From: Kaistia geumhonensis
GTDB taxonomy: Bacteria; Pseudomonadota; Alphaproteobacteria; Rhizobiales; Kaistiaceae
Direction of reading: 5' to 3'
Assembly (NCBI RefSeq): GCF_030815145.1
Contig: NZ_JAUSWJ010000001.1
Coordinates: 3,896,501 to 3,960,500, forward strand
Length of the DNA stretch: 64,000 bases
Of the stretch, positions 28,696 through 37,054 are shown piece after piece; within the stretch, counting starts at the first letter, position 1; every line of letters starts with the position of its first letter. The notes below the pieces were generated by a model. The model made no database searches, was not told the DNA's origin, and saw nothing but the letters and a program-made list of their open reading frames with translations. Made by a program: the position numbers and the translations under genes.

Positions 28696-29397
28696 ATGAA
28701 ACTGACCTGGCTCGGCCACGCCGCGTTCCGCATCGAGATCACCGACGCGGTCATTCTCATTGACCCGTTCTTCACCGGCAACCCCAAATTTGCGGGGGAT
28801 GTCGCGTCTGCGGCCCGCGGTGTCACGCATATCGTCCTCACCCATGGTCACGGCGACCATGTCGGCGATACGGTCGCGATCGCGCGCGAGACCGGGGCCA
28901 AGGTGGTCGGCGATGCCGACCTCATCGGCTATCTCTCGCGGCAGGGCGTGGCCAACGGCGATCCGATGAATTCCGGCGGCACGGTCGACGAGGGCCCGTT
29001 CCGCGTCTCTCTCACCGTCGCCCATCATTCCTCGGGCTCGATCGACCAGAACGGCGTGGTCCACTCGCTCGGCAGCCCGCACGGTGTCGTCATCCGCGCT
29101 CCCGGCGAGCGGACGCTCTACCACGCCGGCGATACGGATATCTTCTCGGACATGGCGCTGATCGACGAGATCTACGCGCCGAAGATCGGCATCCTGCCGA
29201 TCGGCGACCGCTTCACCATGGGCGGCAAGGTGGCGGCCATGGCGGCGCGCCGCTTCTTCCATTTCGAGACGGTCATTCCGGGCCACTACGCGACGTTCCC
29301 GCTCGTCGATGCCACGGCCGACGCCTTCGTCTCAGGCATGGAGGGGTCGGGTGTCGACGTCCTGGTTCCCGCCGTCGGCGAGGTGCTGACGCTCTGA
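28696..29397 (+). CDS. UPF0173-type metal-dependent hydrolase
   Basis: A 233-residue metallo-beta-lactamase fold protein. The metal motif is [10 protein letters not shown] (about residues 53-62), with further ligands in [15 protein letters not shown] and [10 protein letters not shown]. It is a close length match to the UPF0173 family, whose substrate is unknown. ATG 28696 starts [11 protein letters not shown], the family start; a TTG five codons earlier is open. Cytoplasmic, no signal peptide. Convergent with sciP. Confidence 0.9.
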   Translation: MKLTWLGHAAFRIEITDAVILIDPFFTGNPKFAGDVASAARGVTHIVLTHGHGDHVGDTVAIARETGAKVVGDADLIGYLSRQGVANGDPMNSGGTVDEGPFRVSLTVAHHSSGSIDQNGVVHSLGSPHGVVIRAPGERTLYHAGDTDIFSDMALIDEIYAPKIGILPIGDRFTMGGKVAAMAARRFFHFETVIPGHYATFPLVDATADAFVSGMEGSGVDVLVPAVGEVLTL

Positions 29398-29425
29398 GCC
29401 GGAGAATCCCCTCGCCGCAACGACA

Positions 29426-29451
29426 GAGGGCCGGCGCTGACGCCGGCCCTC
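29426..29451. terminator. bidirectional hairpin between UPF0173 gene and sciP
   Basis: An 11-bp perfect stem GAGGGCCGGCG/CGCCGGCCCTC with loop CTGA, placed midway between two converging stop codons (29397 and 29472). It has only a short T-run on the plus side (GCATTTCC), but the position and strength suit a shared terminator. Confidence 0.65.
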
Positions 29452-29471
29452 GCATTTCCGGGGTGGGGAAA

Positions 29472-29747
29472 CTATTGGCGATACTGCTGGATGCGGGTCG
29501 TCCGAAGGCCGGCGAGGCCGTGCTGGTCGATCGACTGCTGCCAGGAAATGAACTCCTCGACCGTCAGCGTATAGCGCTGGCAGGCTTCCTCGAGGCTGAG
29601 AAGTCCTCCACGAACGGCGGCGACCACCTCTGCCTTGCGGCGGATGACCCAACGCTTGGTGTCGCGCGGCGGGAGGTCCGCGATGGTCAGCGGACTACCA
29701 TCGGGTCCGATGACATACTTCACGCGCGGACGCATCTGATCGGTCAT
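29472..29747 (-). CDS. sciP: CtrA inhibitor SciP (DUF1153)
   Basis: A 91-residue helical DNA-binding protein: RPRVKYVIGPDGSPLTIADLP, then RWVIRRKAEVVAAVRGGLL, SLEEACQRYTLTVEEF and the end LRTTRIQQYRQ. It is the DUF1153/SciP family, in Caulobacter a small helix-turn-helix protein that binds promoters with or next to CtrA and blocks CtrA-activated transcription in G1. The helix-turn-helix is about residues 40-70. Its upstream region carries a CtrA-type box (29802-29816), fitting the known feedback in which CtrA activates sciP. Confidence 0.93.
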   Translation of the reverse strand: MTDQMRPRVKYVIGPDGSPLTIADLPPRDTKRWVIRRKAEVVAAVRGGLLSLEEACQRYTLTVEEFISWQQSIDQHGLAGLRTTRIQQYRQ

Positions 29748-29801
29748 TCTACACTCACACTCAACCTGACCTTGTCAGGAGCTGAGACTAGGCGGTCCCC
29801 C

Positions 29802-29816
29802 TTAAATTTTGGCTAA
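29802..29816 (-). promoter_or_regulatory. CtrA-type box upstream of sciP
   Basis: TTAA-N7-CTAA on the plus strand, which reads TTAG-N7-TTAA on the sciP strand; the consensus is TTAA-N7-TTAA. It ends 55 bases upstream of the sciP ATG, a reasonable activator position, and lies in an A+T-rich patch. The gap 29748-30098 holds no gene; besides this box it has one GANTC (GACTC, near 29864). The mnmA promoter must also lie here. Confidence 0.6.
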
Positions 29817-30098
29817 GCCGATCGGTGAAATTCGAAGCGATTTCCGTCGTTTCCGCCTCGCGAGGACTCGTTCTGCAATGCAAATTGCAACAAAACGCAA
29901 TCGCGCCGCCCGGTAACCTCGGCCGGACCTGTCCGCCAACTGGCGCCTGCCCTCGTCATGAAGGTCCGCGCGCCATGACGACGCTTCTCCCTTGAAGAGC
30001 GGAGCGTCGCGGCTATATAGGGCTGATCCCGGTGGCGCGAGCCGCATCCGACATATCGCGCGCGCAGTCTTCGGCGGCGCGCCTTATCGACAGCGGTC

Positions 30099-31289
30099 AT
30101 GCCGAACAGCCTCGATCTTCCCGGCCTTCCCAAGGATCAGCGTGTCGTGGTCGCCATGTCGGGCGGCGTCGATTCCTCGGTGGTCGCCGGTCTCCTGGCG
30201 CGCGAGGGTTACGACGTCGTCGGCATCACGCTGCAGCTCTACGACCACGGCGCCGCGACGCATCGGCGTGGCGCCTGCTGCGCCGGACAGGACATCCACG
30301 ACGCGCGCCGCGTCGCCGACCAGCTCGGCATCCCGCATTATGTCCTCGATTACGAGTCTCGCTTCCGCGAGGCCGTGATCGACCGTTTCGCCGACAGCTA
30401 CATCGCGGGCGAGACGCCGGTGCCGTGCATCGCCTGCAACCAGACCGTCAAGTTCGTCGACCTGCTCGCCACCGCACGCGGCCTCGGCGCGGCGGCGCTG
30501 GCGACCGGCCATTATGTCTCGACGAAGCCACTCGCCTCCGGCCATCGCGGCCTGTTCCGACCGGCCGATCTCGATCGCGACCAGAGCTATTTCCTGTTCG
30601 CGACCACCCAGGAGCAGCTCGATTTCGTGCGCTTTCCGCTCGGGGGGATGACCAAGCCCGAGACGCGCGCACTCGCCCGCGAGCTGGGCCTCGAAGTCGC
30701 AGACAAGCATGACAGCCAGGACATCTGCTTCGTCCCCGGCGGTCGCTATGCCGAGGTCATCGCGAAACTCCGGCCGCATGCCGCGGAGCCGGGCGAGGTG
30801 GTGCATATCGACGGCACGGTACTCGGCCGCCATGACGGCATCATCCACTATACCATCGGCCAGCGACGCGGCCTCGGCGTCGCGGCCGGCGAGCCGCTCT
30901 ATGTCGTGGCGCTCGACGCCGCCCGTCGCCGCGTCGTCGTCGGGCCGCGTTCCGCGCTCGCCGTCCGCCGCCTCGTGCTCCGCGACGTCAACTGGCTCGG
31001 CGACCGGCCGCTCGCAAAACTCGATGAGAACGGCATCGAGCTGTTCGCGCGCGTCCGCTCCACCCGGGCGCCGCAGCCGGCCAGGCTCGTGATGGACGGC
31101 GACAAGGTCGAGGTCGAGCTTCTCGGCGAGGAGAGCGGCGTCGCCAGCGGCCAGGCCTGCGTGCTCTATGAGGGGGAGGGCGCCGGCGCGCGGGTGCTCG
31201 GCGGGGGATGGATCGCGACCAGCCGCCGCTCCGACGCCGCCGAGGCGGCGCTCGCCCGGCTCGCGGACGCACCGCAGCCCGCAGCTTAA
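30099..31289 (+). CDS. mnmA: tRNA-specific 2-thiouridylase MnmA
   Basis: A 396-residue enzyme that thiolates U34 of tRNA for Lys, Glu and Gln. The PP-loop [11 protein letters not shown] (about residues 21-31), the two catalytic cysteines in CIACN and DICFVPGG, and the central domain with [10 protein letters not shown] are intact, followed by the C-terminal beta-barrel. Cytoplasmic; depends on a TusE-like or IscS sulfur source not seen here. The next gene begins 9 bases after the stop, suggesting co-transcription. Confidence 0.95.
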   Translation: MPNSLDLPGLPKDQRVVVAMSGGVDSSVVAGLLAREGYDVVGITLQLYDHGAATHRRGACCAGQDIHDARRVADQLGIPHYVLDYESRFREAVIDRFADSYIAGETPVPCIACNQTVKFVDLLATARGLGAAALATGHYVSTKPLASGHRGLFRPADLDRDQSYFLFATTQEQLDFVRFPLGGMTKPETRALARELGLEVADKHDSQDICFVPGGRYAEVIAKLRPHAAEPGEVVHIDGTVLGRHDGIIHYTIGQRRGLGVAAGEPLYVVALDAARRRVVVGPRSALAVRRLVLRDVNWLGDRPLAKLDENGIELFARVRSTRAPQPARLVMDGDKVEVELLGEESGVASGQACVLYEGEGAGARVLGGGWIATSRRSDAAEAALARLADAPQPAA

Positions 31290-31298
31290 GGAACGCCC

Positions 31299-31985
31299 AT
31301 GCCGGATCTCTTCGAGGACGTCGCCCGCCGCTGGAAGGACCGTTCCGGCCGCCGCGCCGCCGGCAGGATCGACGACGGCGCCGTGCGCGCCGCCTATGCC
31401 CGCTGGGCGCCGGTCTACGACCGCGTCTTCGGCGCCGCGCTCGATGCCGGTCGCCGCGCGGCGGTCGCCACCATCAATGCGCTGCCGGCCGGCCGTGTGC
31501 TCGAATGCGGCGTCGGAACCGGCCTTTCGCTCGCCGCCTATCGTCGCGATCATCGCATCACCGGCATCGATCTCAGCCCCGACATGCTCGACGTCGCGCG
31601 GCGGCGGGTGAGCGAGGGCGCGCTCGATCACGTCGAGGCTCTGGAGGAGGCCGATGCCGGCGATCTCTCCTTCGAGACCGGACGCTTCGATGCCTCGGTC
31701 GCGATGTTCGTCATGACTGTCGTTCCCGATCCGAAGGCCGTGATGGCGGAGCTCGTCCGCGTCACGCGCCCGGGCGGCCGCGTCGTCATCGTCAGCCATT
31801 TCGCCGCCGACAGGGGCTGGCGGAAATGGATCGAGGATGCCGCCGCGCCCTTCGCGTCGGCGCTCGGCTGGCATTCCGATTTCCCGATTGCCCGCATCCT
31901 CGGCCGCGACGAGCTTCGCCTCGTCGAGCAGCGCCGCGTCGGGCCGATCGGCTTCTTCACGCTCATCGTGTTCGAGAGGCTCTGA
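31299..31985 (+). CDS. class I SAM methyltransferase, PmtA-like
   Basis: A 228-residue methyltransferase. Motif I is VLECGVGTGLSL, then GIDLSPDMLDVARRRV, MFVMTVVPDPKAVMAELVRV and RPGGRVVIVSHFA. The pattern AYARWAPVYDRVFG before motif I and the MTVVPDP strand closely resemble alphaproteobacterial phosphatidylethanolamine N-methyltransferases (PmtA), which make phosphatidylcholine. No second lipid gene is adjacent, so a different substrate is possible. It is 6 bases from the next gene. Confidence 0.7.
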   Translation: MPDLFEDVARRWKDRSGRRAAGRIDDGAVRAAYARWAPVYDRVFGAALDAGRRAAVATINALPAGRVLECGVGTGLSLAAYRRDHRITGIDLSPDMLDVARRRVSEGALDHVEALEEADAGDLSFETGRFDASVAMFVMTVVPDPKAVMAELVRVTRPGGRVVIVSHFAADRGWRKWIEDAAAPFASALGWHSDFPIARILGRDELRLVEQRRVGPIGFFTLIVFERL

Positions 31986-31991
31986 GGGACG

Positions 31992-32948
31992 ATGTCGCGC
32001 CCGATCTATGGCGATCCCGTGCATGACGGCGCCGCCGATCCGACCGTGATCCACCGCGCCGGCACCGACGAATGGTGGATGTTCTACACCAACCGCCGCG
32101 CCGATCTCGGTGGCGAGGGGTTCGGCTGGATCCACGGCAGCGCCATCGGCACCGCCGTCTCGCGCGACGGCGGCCTCACCTGGACCTATCGCGGCACGGT
32201 CGCAGGCCTCGACGCGCCCGAGCATCCCGGTCTCAACACCCATTGGGCCCCGGAAGTGATCCGCGCCAAGGGCGCCTATCACATGTTCCTCACCTATATG
32301 CCGGGCGCCTCCGACAGCGCGGCCGACGCGGACAGGCGCCTCGTGCACTTCACCAGTCCCGACCTCGAGACCTGGGCGCGGGTAGGCGAACTGCCGCGCA
32401 CCTCGCGCAATGTCATCGACGCCGCCGTCGCCCGCTGTCCGGACGGCCTCTATCGCCTCTGGTACAAGGACGAGGGCAAGGGCTCGGCGACCTATGCGCT
32501 GACGAGCCCGGATCTTCGCGACTGGCGCCTCGAAGGCGAGGTCATTGCCGGCGCGCCCGACGCGCCGCCGCACGAGGGACCGAACGTCTTCTCCCTCGGC
32601 GGCTGGTGGTGGATGATCACCGACGAGTGGCGCGGCCTCGCCGTATACCGGTCCGACGACGCACGGGGCTGGGAGCGGCAGGGCCTCATCCTGGGCGAAC
32701 CGGGCATCCATCCGGACGACCGCCGCTTCGCCCGCCATGCCGACGTGGTGCCGCAGGGCGATCACGCGGCGCTCTACTATTTCACCCACCCCGACTGGGC
32801 GGAGACGGAGACGCCCGTTCCGGTCGATTTCCGCGAGCGGCGCACGGTGATCCATCTCGCACGGATCGCGGTCGAGAACGGACGGCTGGTCGCGAGCCGC
32901 GATGTCGAGCCCTGGCCCCTCGATCCGGCGCTTGCCAATGGTGGGTGA
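31992..32948 (+). CDS. beta-propeller glycosidase-like protein (GH43/GH32 fold)
   Basis: A 318-residue protein without a signal peptide. Repeated blades of the five-bladed beta-propeller type are visible: DPTVIHRAGTDEWWMFYT, HWAPEVIRAKGAYHMFLTY, IDAAVARCPDGLYRLWYKDE, EGPNVFSLGGWWWMITDEW and HADVVPQGDHAALYYF. The acidic residues in the first, third and fourth blades (D of DPT, D of IDAAV, E of EGPNVF) are placed as in GH43-like enzymes. The substrate is unknown. Unlike most GH43 enzymes it seems cytoplasmic. It ends about 85 bases before tRNA-Met. Confidence 0.7.
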   Translation: MSRPIYGDPVHDGAADPTVIHRAGTDEWWMFYTNRRADLGGEGFGWIHGSAIGTAVSRDGGLTWTYRGTVAGLDAPEHPGLNTHWAPEVIRAKGAYHMFLTYMPGASDSAADADRRLVHFTSPDLETWARVGELPRTSRNVIDAAVARCPDGLYRLWYKDEGKGSATYALTSPDLRDWRLEGEVIAGAPDAPPHEGPNVFSLGGWWWMITDEWRGLAVYRSDDARGWERQGLILGEPGIHPDDRRFARHADVVPQGDHAALYYFTHPDWAETETPVPVDFRERRTVIHLARIAVENGRLVASRDVEPWPLDPALANGG

Positions 32949-33031
32949 ACCCGTTCCGGGCGGCAATCGCGCTTGACAGCGCTTCGCCACGCTTCCTATA
33001 AGCGCCCCATCGATGATCATTCATCGCGTGT

Positions 33032-33108
33032 GGCGGGGTAGCTCAGCTGGTTAGAGCAGCGGAATCATAATCCGCGTGTCGGGGGTTCAAGTCCCTCTCC
33101 CGCTACCA
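33032..33108 (+). tRNA. tRNA-Met (CAT), elongator
   Basis: A 77-base cloverleaf with CCA encoded. Acceptor GGCGGGG pairs with TCCCGCT (two G-U), D-stem GCTC/GAGC, anticodon stem GCGGA/TCCGC with loop ATCATAA (anticodon CAT), T-loop TTCAAGT. The first pair is G-U rather than the C-A mismatch of the initiator, so it is not fMet. A tRNA-Ile2 read by lysidine modification also has CAT, but the body matches elongator Met. Confidence 0.9.
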
Positions 33109-33174
33109 CCACTTCCCCCCTTTTTCTGATGATGGCTCTTCACAAGATTCGCCAACGTTCCGGCGATCGTGAGG

Positions 33175-33384
33175 TCAAGCTCCCCCCGTCCATTCGTCGC
33201 GGCCGACGCCGCGGCGGATGATCATGTTCGTTGGGGCATGCTTCGTCCTCGGTGAACGCCCTTCGATGGCTAGGTTCGCGCCGCGCTGGATCAGCCGCTT
33301 GATCACGGCAAGCGCGCTCTCAAGATCGGCCGGCGGCGGGTCTCGTCGATAGCGTTCGACCTCTATATATTCCCCAGTAGACAT
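33175..33384 (-). CDS. short hypothetical protein, atypical region
   Basis: A possible 69-residue protein starting MSTGEYIEVERYRR and ending RRGVGRDEWTGGA, with one likely helix (DLESALAVIKRLIQRGANL). Codon choice is less GC-biased at the third position than that of neighbours in its first third. No ribosome site is convincing (ACAAG next to the ATG). The sequence upstream (33385-33470) is A+T-rich. I do not recognise it; it could be a remnant. Confidence 0.35.
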   Translation of the reverse strand: MSTGEYIEVERYRRDPPPADLESALAVIKRLIQRGANLAIEGRSPRTKHAPTNMIIRRGVGRDEWTGGA

Positions 33385-33454
33385 CTTGTCGTTGTAAAAA
33401 AACGAAGCAGAACCCACATAATAATTGAGTAGTGATCTCAAACATTCGCAAGCG

Positions 33455-33721
33455 CTAGCCGATCCATTTTTCGGGTCTCGCTCTTTGCATCTGCTCTGCC
33501 GACCGGCGCTGGGCGCTCGGCTCATCCGACACCCTCGTCGACAAGGCAGATTGGAGATAGTGAAATTGCTTGGCGTAATGCCTTCGCCGCTGCGGGCTCG
33601 GTAGCCGAGCGACCTTGGCGTAGCTCGTGGCAGCCGGGGAAGCGTCGATGATGGCCACGGCCAGTTCGACGCGGGACCGGGTTTCTCCGAGCGCTGACAG
33701 CCGCGTTCCGTCCGCCGACAT
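33455..33721 (-). CDS. short hypothetical protein, atypical region
   Basis: A possible 88-residue protein, MSADGTRLSALGETRSRVEL then AVAIIDASPAATSYAKVARL and ending QMQRARPEKWIG. The third codon positions are mostly G or C through the first half, which favours real coding. The first 35 residues could form a helix and a beta-alpha unit, the rest is basic. No family recognised. A GTG 39 bases upstream is an alternative start; there is no clear ribosome site. Same strand as the gene at 33175-33384 and 70 bases before it. Confidence 0.4.
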   Translation of the reverse strand: MSADGTRLSALGETRSRVELAVAIIDASPAATSYAKVARLPSPQRRRHYAKQFHYLQSALSTRVSDEPSAQRRSAEQMQRARPEKWIG

Positions 33722-33772
33722 CCTTCGCCGACCCGTCCAGGGGGAGCCATCAGACACCAGGAGCGACAGGTC

Positions 33773-34729
33773 ATGACACTCGAGCATGCAGCCAGCGAGG
33801 CCGTTCGGAAGCCCTGGGGCAGCCATGATCTTCGTCCGTGGAGCCAGCTTCACGACAAGGACGGCCCGATCGGCGAGATATGGTTTCAGCGCGCCGATCG
33901 CCGATCGCCGGAGCCGGCGCTCCTCCTGAAGCTCCTGTTCACCACCGAGCGGCTGTCCATCCAGGTTCATCCGGGCGACGCGCAGGCACAGGCCAAGGGC
34001 CTTCCCAATGGCAAGACCGAAGCCTGGTACATTCTCGATGCACGCGCCGGGGGCGAGGTGGCGCTCGGGCTCAAGCGGCCGCTGACCACCGAGGCGCTGC
34101 GCGCCTCGATCGATGACGGGTCGATCGCCGACATCATCGCCTGGCGTCATGTCGAGCGCGGCGCCGCCGTTTCCGTTCCGGCGGGCACGATCCATGCGAT
34201 CGGTGCCGGACTCGTGATCGCCGAAATCCAGCAACGAAGCGACGCGACCTACCGCATCTTCGACTATGGGCGGCGACGCCCCCTGCATGTCGAGGACGCT
34301 GTCGCGGCCGCGGATGCGAGGCCCTTTCCGCGTTCGGTAGGGCCCCGCGCGCTGACCGATGTGCGCAGCCTCCTCGTCGAGACCCCTTACTTCGTCTTCG
34401 AGCGGTTCGATCTGCCGCCGAAGTCCAAATGGCGGATCGAGACGGACCGCGAGACCTGGGTGCTCGTGCTGCGGGGCCGGGCGAAGATCGGACCTATGGC
34501 CGCCTCCGTGGGCGAAGCCTTCTTCCTCGACGACGACAATGTCGCGCTGGACGTCGGGCCGGAGAAGTTCACGGCGCTCGTCGCCTATGCCGGTTCGGAG
34601 ATCCAGGCCGGCCTTCTCGTCGATCTCAGCCAGCGTGCCGGCCATCCGGCTGCCTCCGAGCCACGGCCCGTCGCCCCGCTCCCGTCATTCGCAAACGCGC
34701 CGTCCATCCCGAGCAAGGCTACATCGTGA
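33773..34729 (+). CDS. mannose-6-phosphate isomerase class I family protein
   Basis: A 318-residue cupin-fold protein of the ManA type. The zinc ligands are in place: IQVHPGD (about residue 66), GKTEAWYIL and PAGTIHAIGAGLVIAEIQQ. The N-terminus has KPWGSHDLRPW, the usual start region. Expected reaction: mannose-6-phosphate to fructose-6-phosphate, though relatives act on other hexose phosphates. It overlaps the next gene (GTGA, 34726-34729) and leads a three-gene operon with a glycosyltransferase fusion and GH130. Confidence 0.82.
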   Translation: MTLEHAASEAVRKPWGSHDLRPWSQLHDKDGPIGEIWFQRADRRSPEPALLLKLLFTTERLSIQVHPGDAQAQAKGLPNGKTEAWYILDARAGGEVALGLKRPLTTEALRASIDDGSIADIIAWRHVERGAAVSVPAGTIHAIGAGLVIAEIQQRSDATYRIFDYGRRRPLHVEDAVAAADARPFPRSVGPRALTDVRSLLVETPYFVFERFDLPPKSKWRIETDRETWVLVLRGRAKIGPMAASVGEAFFLDDDNVALDVGPEKFTALVAYAGSEIQAGLLVDLSQRAGHPAASEPRPVAPLPSFANAPSIPSKATS

Positions 34730-37014
34730 CCCAGATCAAGCGCCTGGCCTTCATCGGCAATTCGCTGCCGCGCCGCTGCGGCATCGCCACCTTCACGACG
34801 GACCTGCAGCAGGCCATCGCGCGATCCGCTCCCGATGTCGAGACCACGATCGTGGCGATGACCGATCATGGCCATTCCTATGATTACCCGTCCACCGTCG
34901 GCCTCGAAATCAACGACGGGATGCTGGACGAATATGAGCGCGCGGCCGGCTTTCTGAATGCGAAGCGCTTCGACGCCGTCTCGCTGCAACACGAATTCGG
35001 GATCTTCGGCGGACCGGGCGGCAGTCATATCCTCGCGCTGCTGTCGCGGCTGACCATGCCTGTCGTGACGACGCTTCACACCGTTCTCGAGCGACCGACC
35101 GCGGTCCAGCGCGAGGTGCTGATGCGCATCGTGGAGGCATCGGCGAAAGTCGTCGTCATGGCCGAGAAGGGGCGTGATCTGCTGCGCAGCGTCTATCGCG
35201 TGCCGGCCGGCAAGATCGAAGTCATTCCGCATGGCATTCCGGACTTCGCCTTCGTCGAGCCCGATCGCGCCAAGGCCGAGTTCGGCTTCAGCGGGCGCTC
35301 GGTGATCCTCACCTTCGGGCTCCTGTCGCCCAACAAGGGGATCGAAGTCATGATCGACGCCATGCCGGCGATCATCGCGAAGCGGCCGGACGCGGTCTAT
35401 GTCGTTCTTGGCGCGACACATCCCAATCTCGTCAGGGATCATGGCGAGGCCTATCGGGAAAGCCTCGTGCGGCGCGTCGGCCAACTCGGCATCGAGGACC
35501 ATGTCGTCTTCCTCGACCAGTTCGTGGACCAGCCGACCCTGCTCGGCTTCATCTCGATGTGCGACGTCTATGCGACGCCCTATCTGAATGAATCACAGAT
35601 GACCTCGGGGACCCTGGCCTACAGCTTCGGCCTCGGGCGAGCGGTGGTTTCCACGCCATACTGGCACGCGCGTGAGCTGCTCGCCGATGGACGAGGCCTG
35701 CTGGTGCCTTTCGGGGATGCCGCCGCAATCGGCGCCGCGATCACCGACCTGCTGACGAACGACGAAAAGCGGCAGGCGATGCGAGCGCGCGCCTATGCGG
35801 TCAGCCGCTCGATGACATGGGAGCGAACGGCCGAGCGCTATCTGGCGGTTCTGGAAAGCGCGCGCCACGGACAGAAGCTGAGGATGCTGCCGCGTGCCGA
35901 TCCGGATCGCATGCCGAGCGACCAATCCATTCTGCCTGACATGCAGATCGGACACTTCCTCTCCATGTGCGACGATACCGGGCTTTTGCAGCATGCCGTC
36001 CATTCCGTTCCGGACCGGCTGCATGGCTACTGCGTGGACGACAATGCGCGTGCGCTCCTCGTCGCCTGCGCCCTGAACGCGCCGGGCGAGCAACGGCTCT
36101 CGGAGGTGCTGACCTCGCGCTTCGCCGCCTTCGTGCAGCATGCCTGGAACCCCGACAGCGGCCGGTTTCGCAATTTCATGAGCTTCGACAGGCGCTGGCT
36201 GGAAGATCGGGGCTCGGAGGACAGTCATGGCCGAACGCTCTGGGCGCTCGGCGAGGTTGCGCGCAGCGACGCGACCTCTGCGCGCCGGCAGTGGGCAGCC
36301 GCGCTTTTCGCTGTGGCGCTGCCCGTGGTGGAGCGCTTCAGGTCACCCCGCGCCTTCGCCTTCACGCTGCTGGGGCTCGACGCCTACATGGCCTCCGGAG
36401 TCGATGATCCCGAGGCCGAGCGCCTGCGCTCGGTCCTCGCCGAACGGCTTGCGGCCTCGCTCTCGGCTGCCGAGACCGACGACTGGACCTGGTTCGAGGA
36501 GGGCCTCGCCTATGACAATGCCCGCCTCTCCCAGGCCCTGATCCAGACCGGACTTGCGACACGCACGCTGTCGCATGTCGAGGCGGGCCTGCGCTCGCTG
36601 CGCTGGCTCATGGCGCAGCAGACCGCGCCGACGGGGCATTTCAGGCCTGTCGGCTCGGAGAGCTTCGGCGACGGCGGCCGCAAACGACCGCGTCCTTTCG
36701 ACCAGCAGCCGCTGGAGGCCACTGCCTCGATTTCCGCCTGCCTCGCCGCCTGGCGGGCCGACGGCAACGCGGCGTGGCGCACGAGCGCCCTCAAGGCGTT
36801 CAGCTGGTTCTTCGGCGCCAATGATCTCGGAGAGTCCCTGGTCGATCCCGAAACCGGCAGCTGTCGCGACGGCCTTCACGCCGACCGGCCCAACGAGAAC
36901 CGCGGCGGCGAATCCGTCGTCTCCTATCTCCTCAGTCTTGCAGAAATCAGACAGCTGCGCCGCGTGAGTGGCGAGCGCATGAAACTGGCTTTGCCGCGCG
37001 CCCTGCGCGCCTGA
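34726..37014 (+). CDS. GT4 glycosyltransferase fused to an alpha/alpha-toroid domain
   Basis: About 762 residues. The N-terminal half (1-380) is a GT-B glycosyltransferase of family 4: RRCGIATFTTDL, SLQHEFGIFGGPGGSH, VIPHGIPDF, the nucleotide-sugar-binding region FGLLSPNKGIEVMIDAM and PYLNESQMTSGTLAYSFGLGRAVVSTPYWHARELL. The second half (about 420-755) has repeated helix pairs with DRLHGYCVDDNARALL, GRFRNFMSFDRRW, EDSHGRTLWALG, FEEGLAYDNARLSQALI and PRPFDQQPLEATA, which looks like an (alpha/alpha)6 toroid. The GTG start at 34726 is coupled to the ManA-like gene. Substrate unknown; the GH130 gene next door suggests mannose chemistry. Confidence 0.8.
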   Translation: MTQIKRLAFIGNSLPRRCGIATFTTDLQQAIARSAPDVETTIVAMTDHGHSYDYPSTVGLEINDGMLDEYERAAGFLNAKRFDAVSLQHEFGIFGGPGGSHILALLSRLTMPVVTTLHTVLERPTAVQREVLMRIVEASAKVVVMAEKGRDLLRSVYRVPAGKIEVIPHGIPDFAFVEPDRAKAEFGFSGRSVILTFGLLSPNKGIEVMIDAMPAIIAKRPDAVYVVLGATHPNLVRDHGEAYRESLVRRVGQLGIEDHVVFLDQFVDQPTLLGFISMCDVYATPYLNESQMTSGTLAYSFGLGRAVVSTPYWHARELLADGRGLLVPFGDAAAIGAAITDLLTNDEKRQAMRARAYAVSRSMTWERTAERYLAVLESARHGQKLRMLPRADPDRMPSDQSILPDMQIGHFLSMCDDTGLLQHAVHSVPDRLHGYCVDDNARALLVACALNAPGEQRLSEVLTSRFAAFVQHAWNPDSGRFRNFMSFDRRWLEDRGSEDSHGRTLWALGEVARSDATSARRQWAAALFAVALPVVERFRSPRAFAFTLLGLDAYMASGVDDPEAERLRSVLAERLAASLSAAETDDWTWFEEGLAYDNARLSQALIQTGLATRTLSHVEAGLRSLRWLMAQQTAPTGHFRPVGSESFGDGGRKRPRPFDQQPLEATASISACLAAWRADGNAAWRTSALKAFSWFFGANDLGESLVDPETGSCRDGLHADRPNENRGGESVVSYLLSLAEIRQLRRVSGERMKLALPRALRA

Positions 37015-37054
37015 GCTTCGGCACGTCCCCTCCAGCGAGAGCGCGAGTCCCACC

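Noticed and set aside
30084-33020. A 978-codon minus-strand frame opposite mnmA, the methyltransferase and the propeller gene
   Set aside because: It spans three convincing genes and both gaps on the other strand, with no domain; a codon-bias shadow.
34429-34725. Earlier start for the GT4-toroid protein inside the ManA-like gene
   Set aside because: The upstream frame is Arg/Pro/Gly-rich antisense-like sequence; the GTG at 34726 begins just before the family's first strand (RLAFIGNSLPRRCGIAT).
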